DNA from: Synanceia verrucosa
Lineage: Eukaryota; Chordata; Actinopteri; Perciformes; Synanceiidae
Assembly: GCA_029721515.1 (NCBI GenBank)
Contig: CM056556.1
Span: 25,628,169-25,692,168 of the forward strand
DNA length: 64,000 nucleotides
Direction: 5' to 3'
Shown here piece after piece: positions 25,870 through 39,051 of the stretch (positions are counted from its first letter, which is position 1; each line of letters opens with the position of its first letter). The translations under genes were made by a program, and so were the position numbers. Under the pieces are notes generated by a model. The model was given only the letters and a program-made list of their open reading frames with translations, had not been told where the DNA came from and did not search any database.

Positions 25870-26248
25870 TTAACTCATTGAGTGCCAGCTGTTTTATAAA
25901 ACAGAAAGTGCCTTGTTCCAGCATTTTTGTCCATTTTGAGTCATATTTCTAGACCCACAGAATATTTTGCACTATGACTCTGAAAACACTGAATAGCTCA
26001 AATAAAAGAAGAGACTCTCTATTTCATCATGAAAAAAAACGTTTGTTTTTATCTTGTTCCATTCTTGTTTTATCAGAGGTAGAGTAGAGGACACTTTCAC
26101 CAAAATCACCACTTTTTGTCCACATTCTGTTTGTTTTGCTCTCTAATCTCGATCGTCTCCACTTCCTGTTTTGATCTCTGTGGTGTATACCGTCTCTTTA
26201 TGCTCTGACTACATCTCCCAGAAGCCCCAAAATTACTCACAGGCTGTG
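25870..26248 (+). mobile_element. short TIR element (MITE), copy 3, 3'-truncated
   Basis: The copy begins TTAACTCATTGAGTGCCAGC and contains the CTGTTTTATAAAACAG palindrome and the shared core. The motif ACTACATCTCCCAGAAGCC is at 26,208-26,226. Similarity ends near CACAGGCTGTGG at 26,248, so the right terminus is absent. Confidence 0.8.
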
Positions 26249-26596
26249 GAAGACCGCAATCGGCTTACATTTGTTATTGCTAATGAAGGCTGTCAGGTGA
26301 AAACGTCAGGTTGCTGTATGGTCATTTTATATCTATGATACATTTGGGCAATAAAATTTTGCTTCAGGCCTCAATTTGGTCAGCCCAGCCCTGTGTATTT
26401 ATACTATCTAGATTAACATTCTGTTCAATTTGCACGTTACAAAATGCCATAAAAATAGAAAGGAGTTTTCTTTAAGCACCAGAACGTTTCAAAAGAACCT
26501 GTTTGGCACCAGTAAGAAAACCTTAAAGATACGTCTGTGGAAAATGTCACAGTAACTCGTCAAATGCTGAGACATATTAGTTTGGAGCACAGTGGT

Positions 26597-26616
26597 AGAC
26601 CGACCGACCGACCGAT
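26597..26616. repeat. (GACC)n short tandem repeat
   Basis: About four to five tandem GACC units in cttnbp2 intron 2. Confidence 0.8.
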
Positions 26617-27820
26617 ACAGCCACATGACTTCAGCCCACAATCCCACTCCACTGACATGTTGGCCTCCATTTTGAAATGACTCAGAGCCGTTCTTTGACA
26701 TTTCCACGAGCGCAGCCTGTCACACGCCTCCTCCTGTCATTTCACACACGTTGAGACTCAGTCACCATCTTGCAAGCCTCCCATGACATACATAAAGAAC
26801 ATTCAGATACACCGAGAGCAGGTGGGTGGTTCAGCTCCATTTGCTCAAGGGCACTTCCTCGGTGATGAGCCTGAACATTTGAACCCGCTCGATAACAGCT
26901 GCAGGCTGAGTGACCCTGAAGTGCACATTTCACAGGACTCTCTCTTCCTTTCCCTGTCTACTTCCAACAGAACATTAAATATTACTAAATCCATAAAAGA
27001 GGAACACTTGTGAGCACAATGGAGTGAAATATGAAGGGTCTGCAAAAAAAATGAGGCAGCTTTAATTGCTTTCCTCACTGAAAAAAATCTTTTTTAAATT
27101 TATTATTTGATATCTTGGTATAAATGGCACTGTAGTGCTGGATCACGTTTCCTATAAAACCCTGTCGAGTGTCATTATGAGAGACGATGCCGCACACTCA
27201 TTTGCTTTCACTGAAGAAGATAAGCACAGTACATCAACCTTCTGGCCCCTGAGTTGGCGCTTGTGGCTATACTTTACTTTGAAAGGCATCCTCTTCCTGT
27301 TTTGTCCCTTAAAGTTCCCTGTCAAATGAAACAGACAGATGATTTTAACAATGTTCAGTTTGATACCCGTACCAACATTTCATAAAAACAAGGTGCTTAT
27401 AAATACATTTATAAAAAATAAAAAGTATGAAAGGATTAACTTAGCCAACAGTAGCTCCACTAGCATAGCATCACAGTGGGTGTTATTTTGTAAATATGTA
27501 TTAATATTAATCTCTTCCTAATAGTGGTTCAGTTTAATCGTCCGTGCTGTCGCTCCTTCCTGCTGCTGCAGATGGAAAACTCCCACGCTCCTCTCTGCTG
27601 CCTCCGGCTACAGCAGCAACAGGACAGAGGCAGGTTAACGGGCGAACAGATGACCGCAAATATTGTTTCATCATGTAGAGAAATAAAGAAGAGAACGAGA
27701 GAAAAGTTGCTGAAAAGATGAAAAACAAAAACATACTCTAGTTCTTCTCTTTGTTGTTTCCCGTTTTGGTAAAGTAACTGAATTATCATCATCATTATGA
27801 AGAAATCTAACTGTATTACA

Positions 27821-27895
27821 TTTAGGGCAGCAGCTAACAATTATTTTCCACTGTTGAATAATCTGCCGATTGATATTCATCAATTAATATTGTTT
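27821..27895 (+). repeat. teleost dispersed repeat fragment (GGGCTGCAACTAAC type), second copy
   Basis: AGGGCAGCAGCTAACAATTA followed by ATAATCTGCCGATTGATATT. It is related to the segments at 13,912 and, inverted, at 28,735-28,803. No target duplication was identified. Confidence 0.4.
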
Positions 27896-28734
27896 TAATG
27901 GTATGTTTTTTTTAGTTTTTTTTTTTATTACCGTGGTGATAAAGCACCCAACCAATGCAGTATGGTGGTCTACCGCGGTATCCCAAGATCACCGCAACCC
28001 TGCCGATCGCTCCTTGTCCTCTGGCATAAAATGTGCCCAAATTGGCAACACAGTGTTCGGCTTTGTAACAAGATTTGTAGCTTTGTAAATGTAAACAGCA
28101 TAAACAAATATGGACAGTACTACATAAGAGAGGGGTGTGTCTGCTATAGGCACTAACTATTGAAATTTAACTCTGACTGTTTATGCAATGTTTCTGGCTT
28201 TTATAACTGTGTATTGTGTGTGTATATATTCAATTTAATAATAAGAAGTGCTGAAACCTCAAATTAATTAATAATAAGAAAACAAAACACCCCCCCTCCC
28301 CCGGTAAATGGACTGGTCCGCTGCCGAGCTGCAGTGTGAAGTTTTGTTTCTCCGTCTAGCTTTAAAAACAGGTTGTTACTAAATATGACTTTTTTATTAT
28401 TTAAACCATGATAGACTGTTTGATGGAAAATACGACACGTACAACACAGCAAGCTGTAGTCTTGACAGATGGCATCCTCGACGTGCTCGTCACCTCTATC
28501 ACTGGTTGAAGATGATGGCTTCACTACAGTGATCCGCACCTTTAGATCTGGTTGCACTATTCCCTTAAGGACTATTTGACATCAACATTTAGTTTTATTT
28601 ATTATTCATAATTTATTACTTTAAGAGCACTGCGATGCCCATGCATCAACCTGTGATTTGTGCACTTTTTGCACTGTCAATTTGAGATAATGTCCTGTTT
28701 TTGAATAAGGGGATGGAAATTAAATATCAGATTC

Positions 28735-28803
28735 ATTGATTAATCAAAAAAAAAAATAATCACCCTATTGATGGATTATTGAAATAATAGTTAGTTGCAG
28801 CCT
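28735..28803 (-). repeat. teleost dispersed repeat fragment (GGGCTGCAACTAAC type), inverted copy
   Basis: Its reverse complement begins AAGGCTGCAACTAACTATTA and continues with an AATAATCCATC-type segment, matching the family at 13,912 and 27,821. It lies about 0.85 kb from the 27,821 copy in opposite orientation, so the pair might be the two ends of one element. Confidence 0.35.
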
Positions 28804-30411
28804 TGGTAACATCAATAACTCCATTATTTATTTTAATTAAATTCTAACATCATGGAGGTATTTGGTAACGGGGCGTTTGTGATTGATGCTATTCTGTTGA
28901 GTTTATTACATTCATGTACTCAGAGACAGACATATGGCACATGAGCTGTGAAATAAAGTGATAACAAACACTGACAAACTGCTCACTGCTGGCGGCCAAC
29001 CTATGAAAGAAAAAAATGGACACAAACATCTTGTCTGCACTCATTGAAACACCACAGAAACGCATCAGAGAGCAGCAGTGCCTTTCAAACCTGATTATTT
29101 ATTATTATTATTTCAGAAATTATTTAGTCTTGCTTCCCAAGTTAAAATGTCCAGGGTTCACCAATTCCAGCTGTGACACTTTTCTTTTTCCTATTCAATA
29201 CATTATGTTCTGATATTTTACAGACTGCTGCTAAATTGATCAATTAATAAAAAAAAAAATAAAATAAACTGACAGTTTCAGCTCTAAAAATTTGTAAATC
29301 ACGACACTGCTTCCTTCCCTCCCACACAGACTAAATAACTAACAGCACCGTGGGTGTTATTTTTTATGAGCACTGAGAAAAAAAAACTGACACTTCACTC
29401 CATGCTTGATTTTTGTTTTTGACCCAGAAACACAAAAACAAACTGCTGTCCCAATGGGAAACGGGCTGATTACTACAGGGCCTTCCATGGTACAGTATGT
29501 GCGCTGGCTCGGCGCTGCTGTGAGGCACTTAAGATAAAAGCCTCCACTGAACGACACGCATTATATAATTACGTAAAGAATGAGGAGAGAGAAGGGAGGC
29601 TGACGAGTGAAATATAGGCCTGTGTAAAAGGGGAGGGGGGTTAAGAGAGAAAGAGACAGAGGATTAAGAGAGAGAGGGATGGTTGCTATGACCTACTTCC
29701 TGAGCACTTCACCAATCATTTCGTTTCACAGTGATTTCTACCATGTGCTGGACATTTAGTGAGTGAAAATGAACAACATTTATCTATGAAATGAAGTCGA
29801 GCAGAGGTATAAAGTTGCAAAAAATGTAAACACTCTCATTTAAAGTACAAGTACGTTGAGTTACATTCAATCACTGCATAGAGGGAAGAACCTGAAGGTG
29901 AAGGGGAATACACAGAGTGAGCAGAGAGGGAAGATTATGCAAAAAGATTTTATTCAATTGGCCTGATATGTATATAAAAACATACATTACAGCTGACACA
30001 ATGCTATTGAAATATTATCACAATACGCATGTTAATATAACAGTCATATCCAAATCAAATCACATCATCCATGAAGGGGTGCATATACCAGGGTTTATGA
30101 ATAATATGGTTTATGGCATTAAATCAGAGTCTTTCAAATTTAGCGATCAATACAGGACTGATCTGCCAAGTATGATGCAGCTGTTAATAATAAAGAAATA
30201 ATATGTGCTGTATGTGTTTATGGTTTTAAAGCACCAGTATGGATCAGTCCTCAGGATTTGCTGTAGGGGTGTCTCTTTTTAACTTACAATACTAATGTTA
30301 ATGTGATGCAATATCAGCACAAATCACACAGACTTTATTACTTATTTTTGTAGTATGGAACATAAGCCTGAGAAAAACTGACCCATTTATTATTAAGCAA
30401 TGGGTTACATC

Positions 30412-30885
30412 AATTTTAACCTTAAACAGAAGATTATTCTACAATTGAATATTATAAATAAAAAAATAAATGAGAAAATCCTTACAAATAACCTCAATAA
30501 ATCTAATAAAATAAATATATTTTTAAATTGCAAAATAACCACAAGTTTAACTTAAACATAAGCCGATACTACAATTGAATAAAACAAATAAGAAAAAAAA
30601 TTATAAAACAGAAAAAGAACCTGAATAAATCCAATGAAAATTTAAAAAATAGATATATTTTTAAATTGCACAATAACCACAAGTTTAAATTAAACATAAG
30701 CCGATACTATAATTGACCACTGAAAATTTTAAAAAATATATTTTTTAAGTGCAAAATAACCACTAGTTTAAATTAAACATAAGCCGATACTACAATTGAC
30801 CACTGAAAATTTCAAAAAAAAATATTTTTTAAGTGTAAAATAACCACTAGTTTAAATTAAATATAAGCATATACTACAATTGAAC
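30412..30885. repeat. AT-rich tandem array, units about 90-125 bp
   Basis: At least four diverged units follow one another. Each contains AACATAAGCCGATACTACAA or a close variant (near 30,556, 30,690, 30,776 and 30,860) and AAATAACCACTAGTTTAAAT or a variant (near 30,532, 30,666, 30,752 and 30,838). Spacing shrinks from about 130 to about 85 bp because an AATAAAACAAATAAG-type segment is missing from the later units. Confidence 0.8.
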
Positions 30886-33199
30886 AAAATAATGTCAGGA
30901 ATGGACTGATATAATCTGTACTCGTTTTTTTTTGCTGATATCGGACCGCCATCTGACATCAATCGAACTGGAACACCCTAATTGACCGATATGCAAGTTC
31001 GGTTATCTGAATCAGTAGTGGAAGGAAAAACTGGTAAAATCTAATAACCTCATACACTGACTGAACAGTGCAAACAACACTGCTTTAAAACAATGTGAGA
31101 GGCTTCACTGTTGGAAGAGCTGAGTCTTTGAGACGGAAAAATTACGATCAAGGAAGTCCAGTTTAAGATGCACAAGTATGAAGGCTGCTGTTGTTACGCT
31201 ATCGAAAAGATAAGAGTCAAACTTGAAGTCTAGCAATTCATCAAAAAAGAGGAACAGATTTATCGATATGAAAATAATCCTTGGTTGCAAACCGACATAT
31301 ATTATGCAAGCACACACACTCAGACATGCTCTTTCAACTGTGAGCCCCCCCCCCCCCCAGGGAGTGGTCCCTTCTTCTGCACTGACTGACAGCACTTCAA
31401 AAACCAGCCCACCAGAGGAAAAAGGCCGTCAGAGGAGGCAGACTCTCCAGAGACGTCCACAAACGGGTCGCACCACTTTCCCTGAAATGGGGGTGGTGGT
31501 GGCTTGGGAGTAAGACAGAGTCTTTTTACCCTCATTCCTAAGTGTCATGTCAGTGAAACACAAGCCTGGGAGCTTGTGAATGAGGGGGGTCTGGTTGCTA
31601 GGCAGCAGAGCAATCAGAGCCGGATGCTGATTGGCTTGTGTGTGAGTGTGTATCTGGAGGAGAAGATGAAGAAGTGCAGACCTGATTTAGGACTGTGAGA
31701 GAGAGGGGAATAAGAGGAAGACGAAGAAAGCCTCGTCTCTCATATTGCACCTGAATTTAAAATATGTTGCATTAAATTCACATATTAATGCACGCTTCCT
31801 GTCAGAGTTTATGAACCAAATTGTGTGAAAGTAAAGCTGCTTTAGCGTCGGGTGCACACGATGGTGATACTGCTCAGTATTTTGTTCAGTTTGAATGAAA
31901 TGAAAAGATTATTTCTCTTTTACAGGGTCCCAAATTTGGCAAAGCACATGATTGGACTCACTTTCTAAAGCGACCCTCTCGATCTCGGGGCTCAGGGAGT
32001 GCACTGTGAATTTAATAAATTGATTTTAATATATTCTGGGTTAGATGCACGAGCCCAGAGAGACGGAGAGACCCAAAACCAAAAGATTTACATGAAAGGA
32101 AAGAGCGAGACGGCAAGGTAGACAGCAAAGGTGAACTAAGAGCCCCCAAAAAAAGAAAAAGACTTACAGGAACAAAAAGGTGATGAATAAAAGTGTGTGA
32201 GTGAGTGAGAGAAGGGGGGGCAGCTGGAAAAGCCCAGCAACAGGGCATGCCTTAAATAGCTGGATCGGAGATAACGTGACGCTGGAGAAAGCCTGACGGC
32301 TCGGGGCATGTGTTGCGTTGCGCTAAGCGTGTACGCACCCAGTGCTGACAGGCGCTCCATGAGCTGTCTTAGTCATACTGCAGATCACATGACCCCATCC
32401 CACCCCCAGAAGAAATGTGTCCGTGTGATGCCGGATGCCGGCGGGCAGGAACACAGATCCATCTGGATTGTCAAACCCCGAAGCTCTCATTGACTTCATG
32501 ATGCACTGAACGCACCGAATGTTGATAACACACAAGCATGCAGTGGCCTCAGGAATGAAACCACCAACCCTGGCCAACTGGATTTTTTCCACTGGTTTTG
32601 AATTATGGCAGAAGATAAGCTCTGTGGCACACAAACATTTATGAGGCTTAACAACAGGAATATCCACACATGAACACTGCTTTTATGACTTTTGAGTGCA
32701 ATCAGCTAACGTTAGGCTGCGAACAAACACAAGTATGAACACAAAAAGGCCATGAATGCGGATGAGATGACATCTTGTAGTTTCATTTAGCCTTTTTCAA
32801 GGCACGCAAAAGCTTCAAAATCATCAAGTGCAATACATGAAAAAATACCTGGAGCTTGAGCTGACCACAGATCCTGAAACTCAGTGTTTGAAGCTTCAAG
32901 CTCACCAGAGCCAAGAGCCCATCTCTTCTTCTGTGTGTGGAAGCAATGCAACTCGCCGGCTGGCGTCACAGCGACCATCTCACCGGCCATCCACTGATCA
33001 CTCCTCGCCACCAGATCAACAAGTCATTTAACAAAAGCACAGACTGTCCAATCTGCACATCTCCATCTGTGTGATCCCTCTCTCCCACTGAGGCCAAAGC
33101 TCACAGAACAGAAGTGCCCAACAGTTCAACACCGTCTGACAAACTGTGCAGAATGTCTTTGACTTTCACTAAGATTTGAGTATTTATTTTAATGAGGAA

Positions 33200-33390
33200 C
33201 TTAAGACCTGGGGCCTCATGTATCAAGACTTGCGTGGATTTCATACTGAGAGCTGGTGCGAATGCTGAACCCACGCAGCTTCCTTTGATACATCCCAATC
33301 AGCGTCGAATTGAGCGGAGTCACATACTCCACCTTTACCAAGCCCATAAATACATGTGCAAATTCATTGAAATAAGCTCATCACGAGAGG
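33200..33390. mobile_element. possible DNA-transposon fragment (GGGGCCTCATGTATCAA end)
   Basis: The phrase GGGGCCTCATGTATCAA followed by ACTTGCGTGGATTT is, from memory, a recurrent end of a widespread teleost DNA-transposon family. The opposite end was not found and the stretch has no coding potential, so this is a tentative label. Confidence 0.3.
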
Positions 33391-36300
33391 AGAAAGAGGA
33401 GAAACTTCAGGGTGGTCACCTGAGTTAAAAACTCAGGATGAGACGCCACATGTGCTGCACCTGATGGATCACATTGGAGGGATATTCAGTAGAGATGCTG
33501 ATGATGCTATTTGTGACTTGACGCAGTGTGTAGATGATAATCAGGGATGCACTCAAACCATGAGTCAGGGGGAAGACTGATGACCAGTCAACATTTACTC
33601 CAGCTGTCCAGTTAGGTCTGTCACGATAACAAATTTTGCTGGACGATAACTCATTGTCGATAAAGGATATTATTTTTATCATTATTCTGAGGTTCTTTAT
33701 CTCTCTATGTGGTGCATACTTTCGCTCATGACTTATATTTCACTAAAATCCATTTCCTGGCTCTCAGTCTTCCCCTTATAGAATTATAGAGAGCCATTCC
33801 AGAAGAAGTAAAGGACTAATTGGTGAAGAAAATTAACTGTCGAGCAGCTAAAGAGCCAGATGCTATTCAGGAGCTGGAGGAAAGCAAACCAGAGCTGAGA
33901 AGGAGAGGGCTTTCATTCAGCTGGTATTTGTTACTATTGCCAGCACTGAAAAGGCTTTCCACATTGTGTCTCCATAAACCTCTCTCTTTGTGTAAGTGAG
34001 AAACGACCACTGGCCATCAGCCAAATGCTTAATCTGGGTTCTGGCTGGAGACTTTATGCACTTTGACTCAAGCAGCTACTCAACCACTCCGCCTTCACTC
34101 AACCAAAATCTAAAACCGTGAAAGCAGCTTCATTATTTTGGAAAAATCAACTTTAAACCTGTGACTGGCTGATGCAACAAACAAAACACTCTGCTTCCTG
34201 CTCTGAGCTTTGGGCAAGACCGTCTCCAAACGCCCTCAGTAAAGCTCTTGGCGCAGAAGAATAGGTGACTTGTGAAGCCGCCGGCCACGGTAATCATGTG
34301 ATATCACTGTTTGGCTAATCTGCCTACAGCCTCTTTTCTTTTTCCCCGGGATGAAACCCGATACGGCAGCTCAGCCAGCTTTAGCCACACGCTAATTAAT
34401 CTGCAGCACCAAAGCCTCTTAATAATACCCAAAACACCAAAAACAATTGTTGTAGTCGTGCCAAGCTGAGGAAGTTTCCAAGCTTTTGGTGTCGGAAGCG
34501 GCAGTGCTGAGGGAATTGGCAGTATGCAGATAAGAGGACCTGCAGTAAAAGTGCCAGGGATGATGGTTCAGCTTCCTAATGCAATGCCACTGCAAGGTGC
34601 TTTTTGAAATGCTGACTAATAAGGGTGATCTGTGCTTTGACTTGAGTCGTGACATGGATAGCCCTGCAGCTGGAGGCCAGATGATACTTTTATTCGAGCT
34701 GTTTTTGCAGGTGGAGAACTAGAAAGAAGCGAGTAGATGGAGGGGGGTCGGCTTAATACTCTCTGTCACACTGTCCTGCTTTGCCAGATATCAGGCCTCC
34801 ATTTTCCACCTGCCCTCCATCGCTTGCGCTCTGATTCAAACTGACAATATCTTTCTTAACTCTGTCTCTTTTTTATTTCTCTCTCCCTTCTTCATGCCTT
34901 GTTCTTCCCCCGCCTTCCTCTCCTTCTCTCTCCCCTGATGGAGCTTATCAGAGACAGAACAAACAGACTCATTGTGTTTTTTGCGAGAGCCGCGAGGGCG
35001 GTAGAGAGGAGGCTTGTTTCATTGAAACCTGGATAGGATCGGATATCCATCCGCAGGGGAGTTGGTGGGGCGGCTATAGGAATCCTTAATGTCGGTAGAA
35101 AACACGGGTGAAGTGGCAGTGAGGGCACACACAAACACAAAAACAAGCAATATTCGAAACACAAAGAGATGAGAGTCGAGTTGACACTGAGGCACAGAGT
35201 ATCCTAAATTTAAAGGAAAGGAGACGAAGCAGGACAGATAATCCTGAATGAAAAGAGAGGAGGAGAGGCTGTGAGAAGTTCAAATTACTGCCTGAAGCCG
35301 ATGCTGTGCCTGTAAAACCAATGGACATAATACAATAGCAACAGGGACCGCTAAGGAAAGGTCATTGGTTTGACCCCTGCAACATGTGTACACAGTTTGT
35401 CATCCAACATAGCAATGGATACATAGAAGTTGTTTCCAAGGATGTCCTCTCTGCAAATGAGCTGCACACTAAGAGCTTATTAAAAAGCCTGAGTGTGGAC
35501 AGCCTTAAAGTAGAGTATGGACACACCGAGGCGCCGATCCTGACCTAAATACAGAGCTACAGAGGGGGCGTGCAAGTGTTTGTTGGGAAATAACTCGGCC
35601 AGCGTCCTCTAATGCGAGAGCGAGACTGTTCTCTGGAACGCCACAGTCATCATCAGTGCTCAGTAACCACAGATCAATACATCGCCCATTTAAACTCATC
35701 CCAGCCTTCATCGCTGTGGCACTTACATGGCCAGTGGAATACACTCACACACAATCACATCCATTCCATTCACAAGCAAATATAAATATCCAGTTTGACA
35801 GTCGTAACAGTAGCTCATGTCTTCTTTCATACTGTTAAAACAAAGAGCAGAACACAGTGGACAGAGGAGCCCATAATGTAATGGCAGGTAGTCTTCTGCA
35901 GACTATAAACAGCCTCAATGCTGCTCGTTAAACACTGGTCTGCCATGTGTAATCACCTGAAGCCCTTGTGTCTTACAGCTTGGTATTGGAGCTACACAGT
36001 ATTTATTGTAGAATCGACACTGAAAGGTCGAAGTCACATTATTTAGGGGAGAGTATTGGCAAGAACTTCACGATACAATATGTATCACAATACAATATAT
36101 TATTGTGATATATTGTGGTATTCTACATAGATCACTGAGAAATTTAAAATGCAGCTTAAATTAGGGCTGTCAAAGTCACCGTGTTAACGTAGATTTCTTT
36201 ATTTTTTATTTAAACAGTTGGCCCAAAACATTACTTTTTTGGGGGGGGGATTAAAAATCAATATTATATTATAAGAAAAAGTACTGCAATATATATATAT

Positions 36301-37261
36301 TGCCATATCAACATTTTTTCCTACTCCTAATATTAATAGGATATGACAGTTTCCTCACAAAGAGTACCAGATGGAGGCATTTAATGGTGAATACTTTCGT
36401 ATTTTGTCATATACCAAAGACATTTATACAATATTGAGAACCAAAGAAATGTCAACTGTGCTATCTGCTGTGGTTTGAAGTATTCTGGATACTTTCTGGT
36501 AGGGCTGAAACGATTACTCGAGTACAAAACATACTCGAGGCAATTTCCTGTAATCCTGGGGTAACTAGAAGTAATTCTTGTGTGACAGTCTCTGTTTCCC
36601 AGCTACTGTTTTACCAGCCAATCCTTGAAATTCACTGCACACAAAGTTTAGCATTGTTCACCTAGAAGCAGCGATGAGAACTTCCCCTCTCATTCAAACT
36701 CAAACTTCCACAATGCACAAACAAATTCACATTTTACTCAGCAACACCTCCCTAATTGGTTTTCAGCAGCAGCTCGTGAACAACAGGAGCCAAAACCAGT
36801 GACTCCAACCATCTGTTTATTACTGATAGTTAAGCAGGTGGTGCTGGGTGGACACAAGGATTTGATCACGCCAACCTTTCTGGCAGGAAGTGCCAACCAG
36901 TCACTCAGTCAGCTCCCATTCAACAAAGGCAATTAGAGAGACTGCATATCAGCAGGTTAATTACAAAGCAAAGAAAGAAACAGTGGGGCACAGTCTTTTA
37001 TCGTGATCAACGCAATTCTGTGGAAAAAAAAGGCCCCGACTCAGATGTTGCGATATTGCATTCATGACTATTCCTCGCTCCTGAAGCCAAGTCATACCAA
37101 CTCAATTACGGGTCAAACTGCAGCTTATCGCCTCACTTTAAGTTTCTCACAAAGGCGATCCGCTCCGAACAGGTTGCGTTTAATTTGGCCTGACAATGGC
37201 TGAGATGGCAGCGGCTTAGCTAACGAGTACAGGAGTGTGTTAGCGTGATGCCTGGACTCAC

Positions 37262-37369
37262 CCTCAGGGCCTCGATGACCAGGTCGCGGGCCTCCAACTC
37301 TCCCTCCATGATACTCAGCAGGGTGAGCAGCTCTGGCTTGCTCAGGTTATCCATGTTGAACTCACATTT
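37262..37369 (-). CDS. cttnbp2: cttnbp2 coding exon 2 (cortactin-binding protein 2)
   Basis: This is a 108-bp, phase-0 exon of 36 codons on the minus strand, with acceptor TTTTTTGCAG ending at 37,370 and donor GTGAGT at 37,261-37,256. It encodes residues 28-63: KCEFNMDNLSKPELLTLLSI followed by MEGELEARDLVIEALR. This is the start of the conserved CortBP2 N-terminal domain, and the LSKxEL..LLS(I/V)MEGELEARDLVIEALR pattern is diagnostic of CTTNBP2/CTTNBP2NL. It joins exon 1 and exon 3 without altering the frame. An internal Met occurs six residues in, where CTTNBP2NL proteins usually begin, but the upstream exon shows that this gene uses the longer CTTNBP2-type N-terminus. Confidence 0.93.
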
Positions 37370-39051
37370 CTGCAAAAAACAAGCACATTAGAAACCACAC
37401 AATCAACAGTTCATCTTAAAATGATGGCTGGATTCTTAAATTCGGAGCCCGGTGCTCTTAGCGACTGTTTATTTGTCTGATAATTTGGTTAATTTTGGGG
37501 TGGCAGTGATTTACAGCTGGTGATGAATGAAGAAGGGGTTCTACTGACTAACATAGTGTCTTATTTATTTAAAAAAAATAAACAAATGAACGTGAACTAG
37601 GACCCACTGAATTTCCCAGAACCCACTCAAATCACCACCTTTGTCCCCCGAGTCCATTGTCAATGATTCGCTTTAACATGTTGACATTTTGTTAGATGGC
37701 CAAGCTAACGTTAGCATGTTAATAGTCCAACAATTGCATGAATTATTGCATTAATATTACTATCGAAATAACATATGAACCATGATGTGTTGAATGTGTC
37801 TGCACGTGCATAACAAGTAAAATAAACACAATAAATAGCAGAAATTTTGTGTTTTCTATCGTATATGCGGCTATTAGAACCTAATTCTAAATACTTCCAC
37901 CACCACTGAACTTGGGTAGCATTGTAGCATTTAGCATATTAGCTAATTGTTACCCCATCAACATTGTGGCTAACTGTACAGCTCATCATCCTCACGGTAG
38001 AAAACTCGCCTCATAAACAGTAGATGTAGCTGAGCTTTAGTGCATTACCAGATTATACACTATCATTGTTACGCACATTACCAGAGATATTAAAGATGAT
38101 GCTAACTAGATAGCATGTTACCATTAGCCTGTTATCATGTCTGTCAAGTCCTGCCTCAGACTGAAGAAACAACATCAACTGTAAACCTGTCAAGAGGACA
38201 TTTTTGAATTGTTGGCAGCTCTAAGTGAAAACTCTAGGGATCATCCTGTGGTACTCATAACATCAACCAAAATCAATTAAATAATCTGAAACATAGTTCA
38301 CTTTGGACCAAAAGGTAGGACAGTCAAACCAGCTACAGAGGCAGCGACCCACTGGCCAACCAGGAGCCATGATGACTGGAAAAAATATCTATTTAGAAAC
38401 TACTAGCTTGCTAAGATTATTTACCATCATTACACATGAACATCCCGATCATAACATAATTAGTTATGGTACTGTGATTAGATTTGACAGTTCATTCAAC
38501 AATGCTTCTGCTTTTTTAAGAAACAAAGTGGTTTGTATGACAAATGGGCCACTTCCTCTCAGCCTCCACCTGGTCTCATTAAAAGCAGCCCTTAAATCAG
38601 ACTAGAAGCCCCGTCCTACCTCGAAGCTGTTAAGGCCTAATTACATTTAGCTAGATCATTAAGCACCTATCTGGTCAGCAGTGACCACGTGGCTAACGGG
38701 TGGAGATGACTGTAATTGGGAGTGACCAGAAACACTTCATGCTTCCACTCATATCAATTAAAAGCTTTTTTTCCGGTCTACTTATAAACAGCAGAACGGC
38801 TGCGAGCACTGCCTCTGTACGGTCCGTTAATAAGACAAATTCGTCCACTTTAATCTTTCTTCTGACACATTGCTGGTGCTATAACAGCAGTGGGAAGTGG
38901 TCTTTACACAACCAAATATGTCTGTGTTTTCAGAAAGACAAATCAAAAGTAACCAAGTCGTTTTTATGGTATACACGTTCCTTGATACATGGGTGATGTT
39001 GTTAAATGTACTGGTGTTTTTACTTATCTAACCATCTAATTTACAGACTAA

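Larger units (their letters stand above)
6228..37261 (-). other. cttnbp2 intron 2 (about 31 kb)
   Basis: This is the intron between cttnbp2 exons 2 and 3, bounded by GTGAGT at 37,261-37,256 and CCAG at 6,231-6,228. It holds a Tc1 element, a decayed mariner-like transposase, three copies of the short ZNF143-motif element family, a LINE-like tail, an AT-rich tandem array and several microsatellites, all listed separately. Other long stretches (about 6.3-8.9, 9.1-12.1, 14.3-18.0, 19.7-22.8, 24-25.8, 26.3-30.4 and 31-37.2 kb) show only short chance ORFs and fragments of dispersed repeats. I saw no other gene, rRNA or tRNA. Confidence 0.8.

Noticed and set aside
35340..35400. Possible tRNA-derived SINE B-box (GGTTTGACCCC)
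   Set aside because: No matching A-box at the right distance, no tail and no target duplication.
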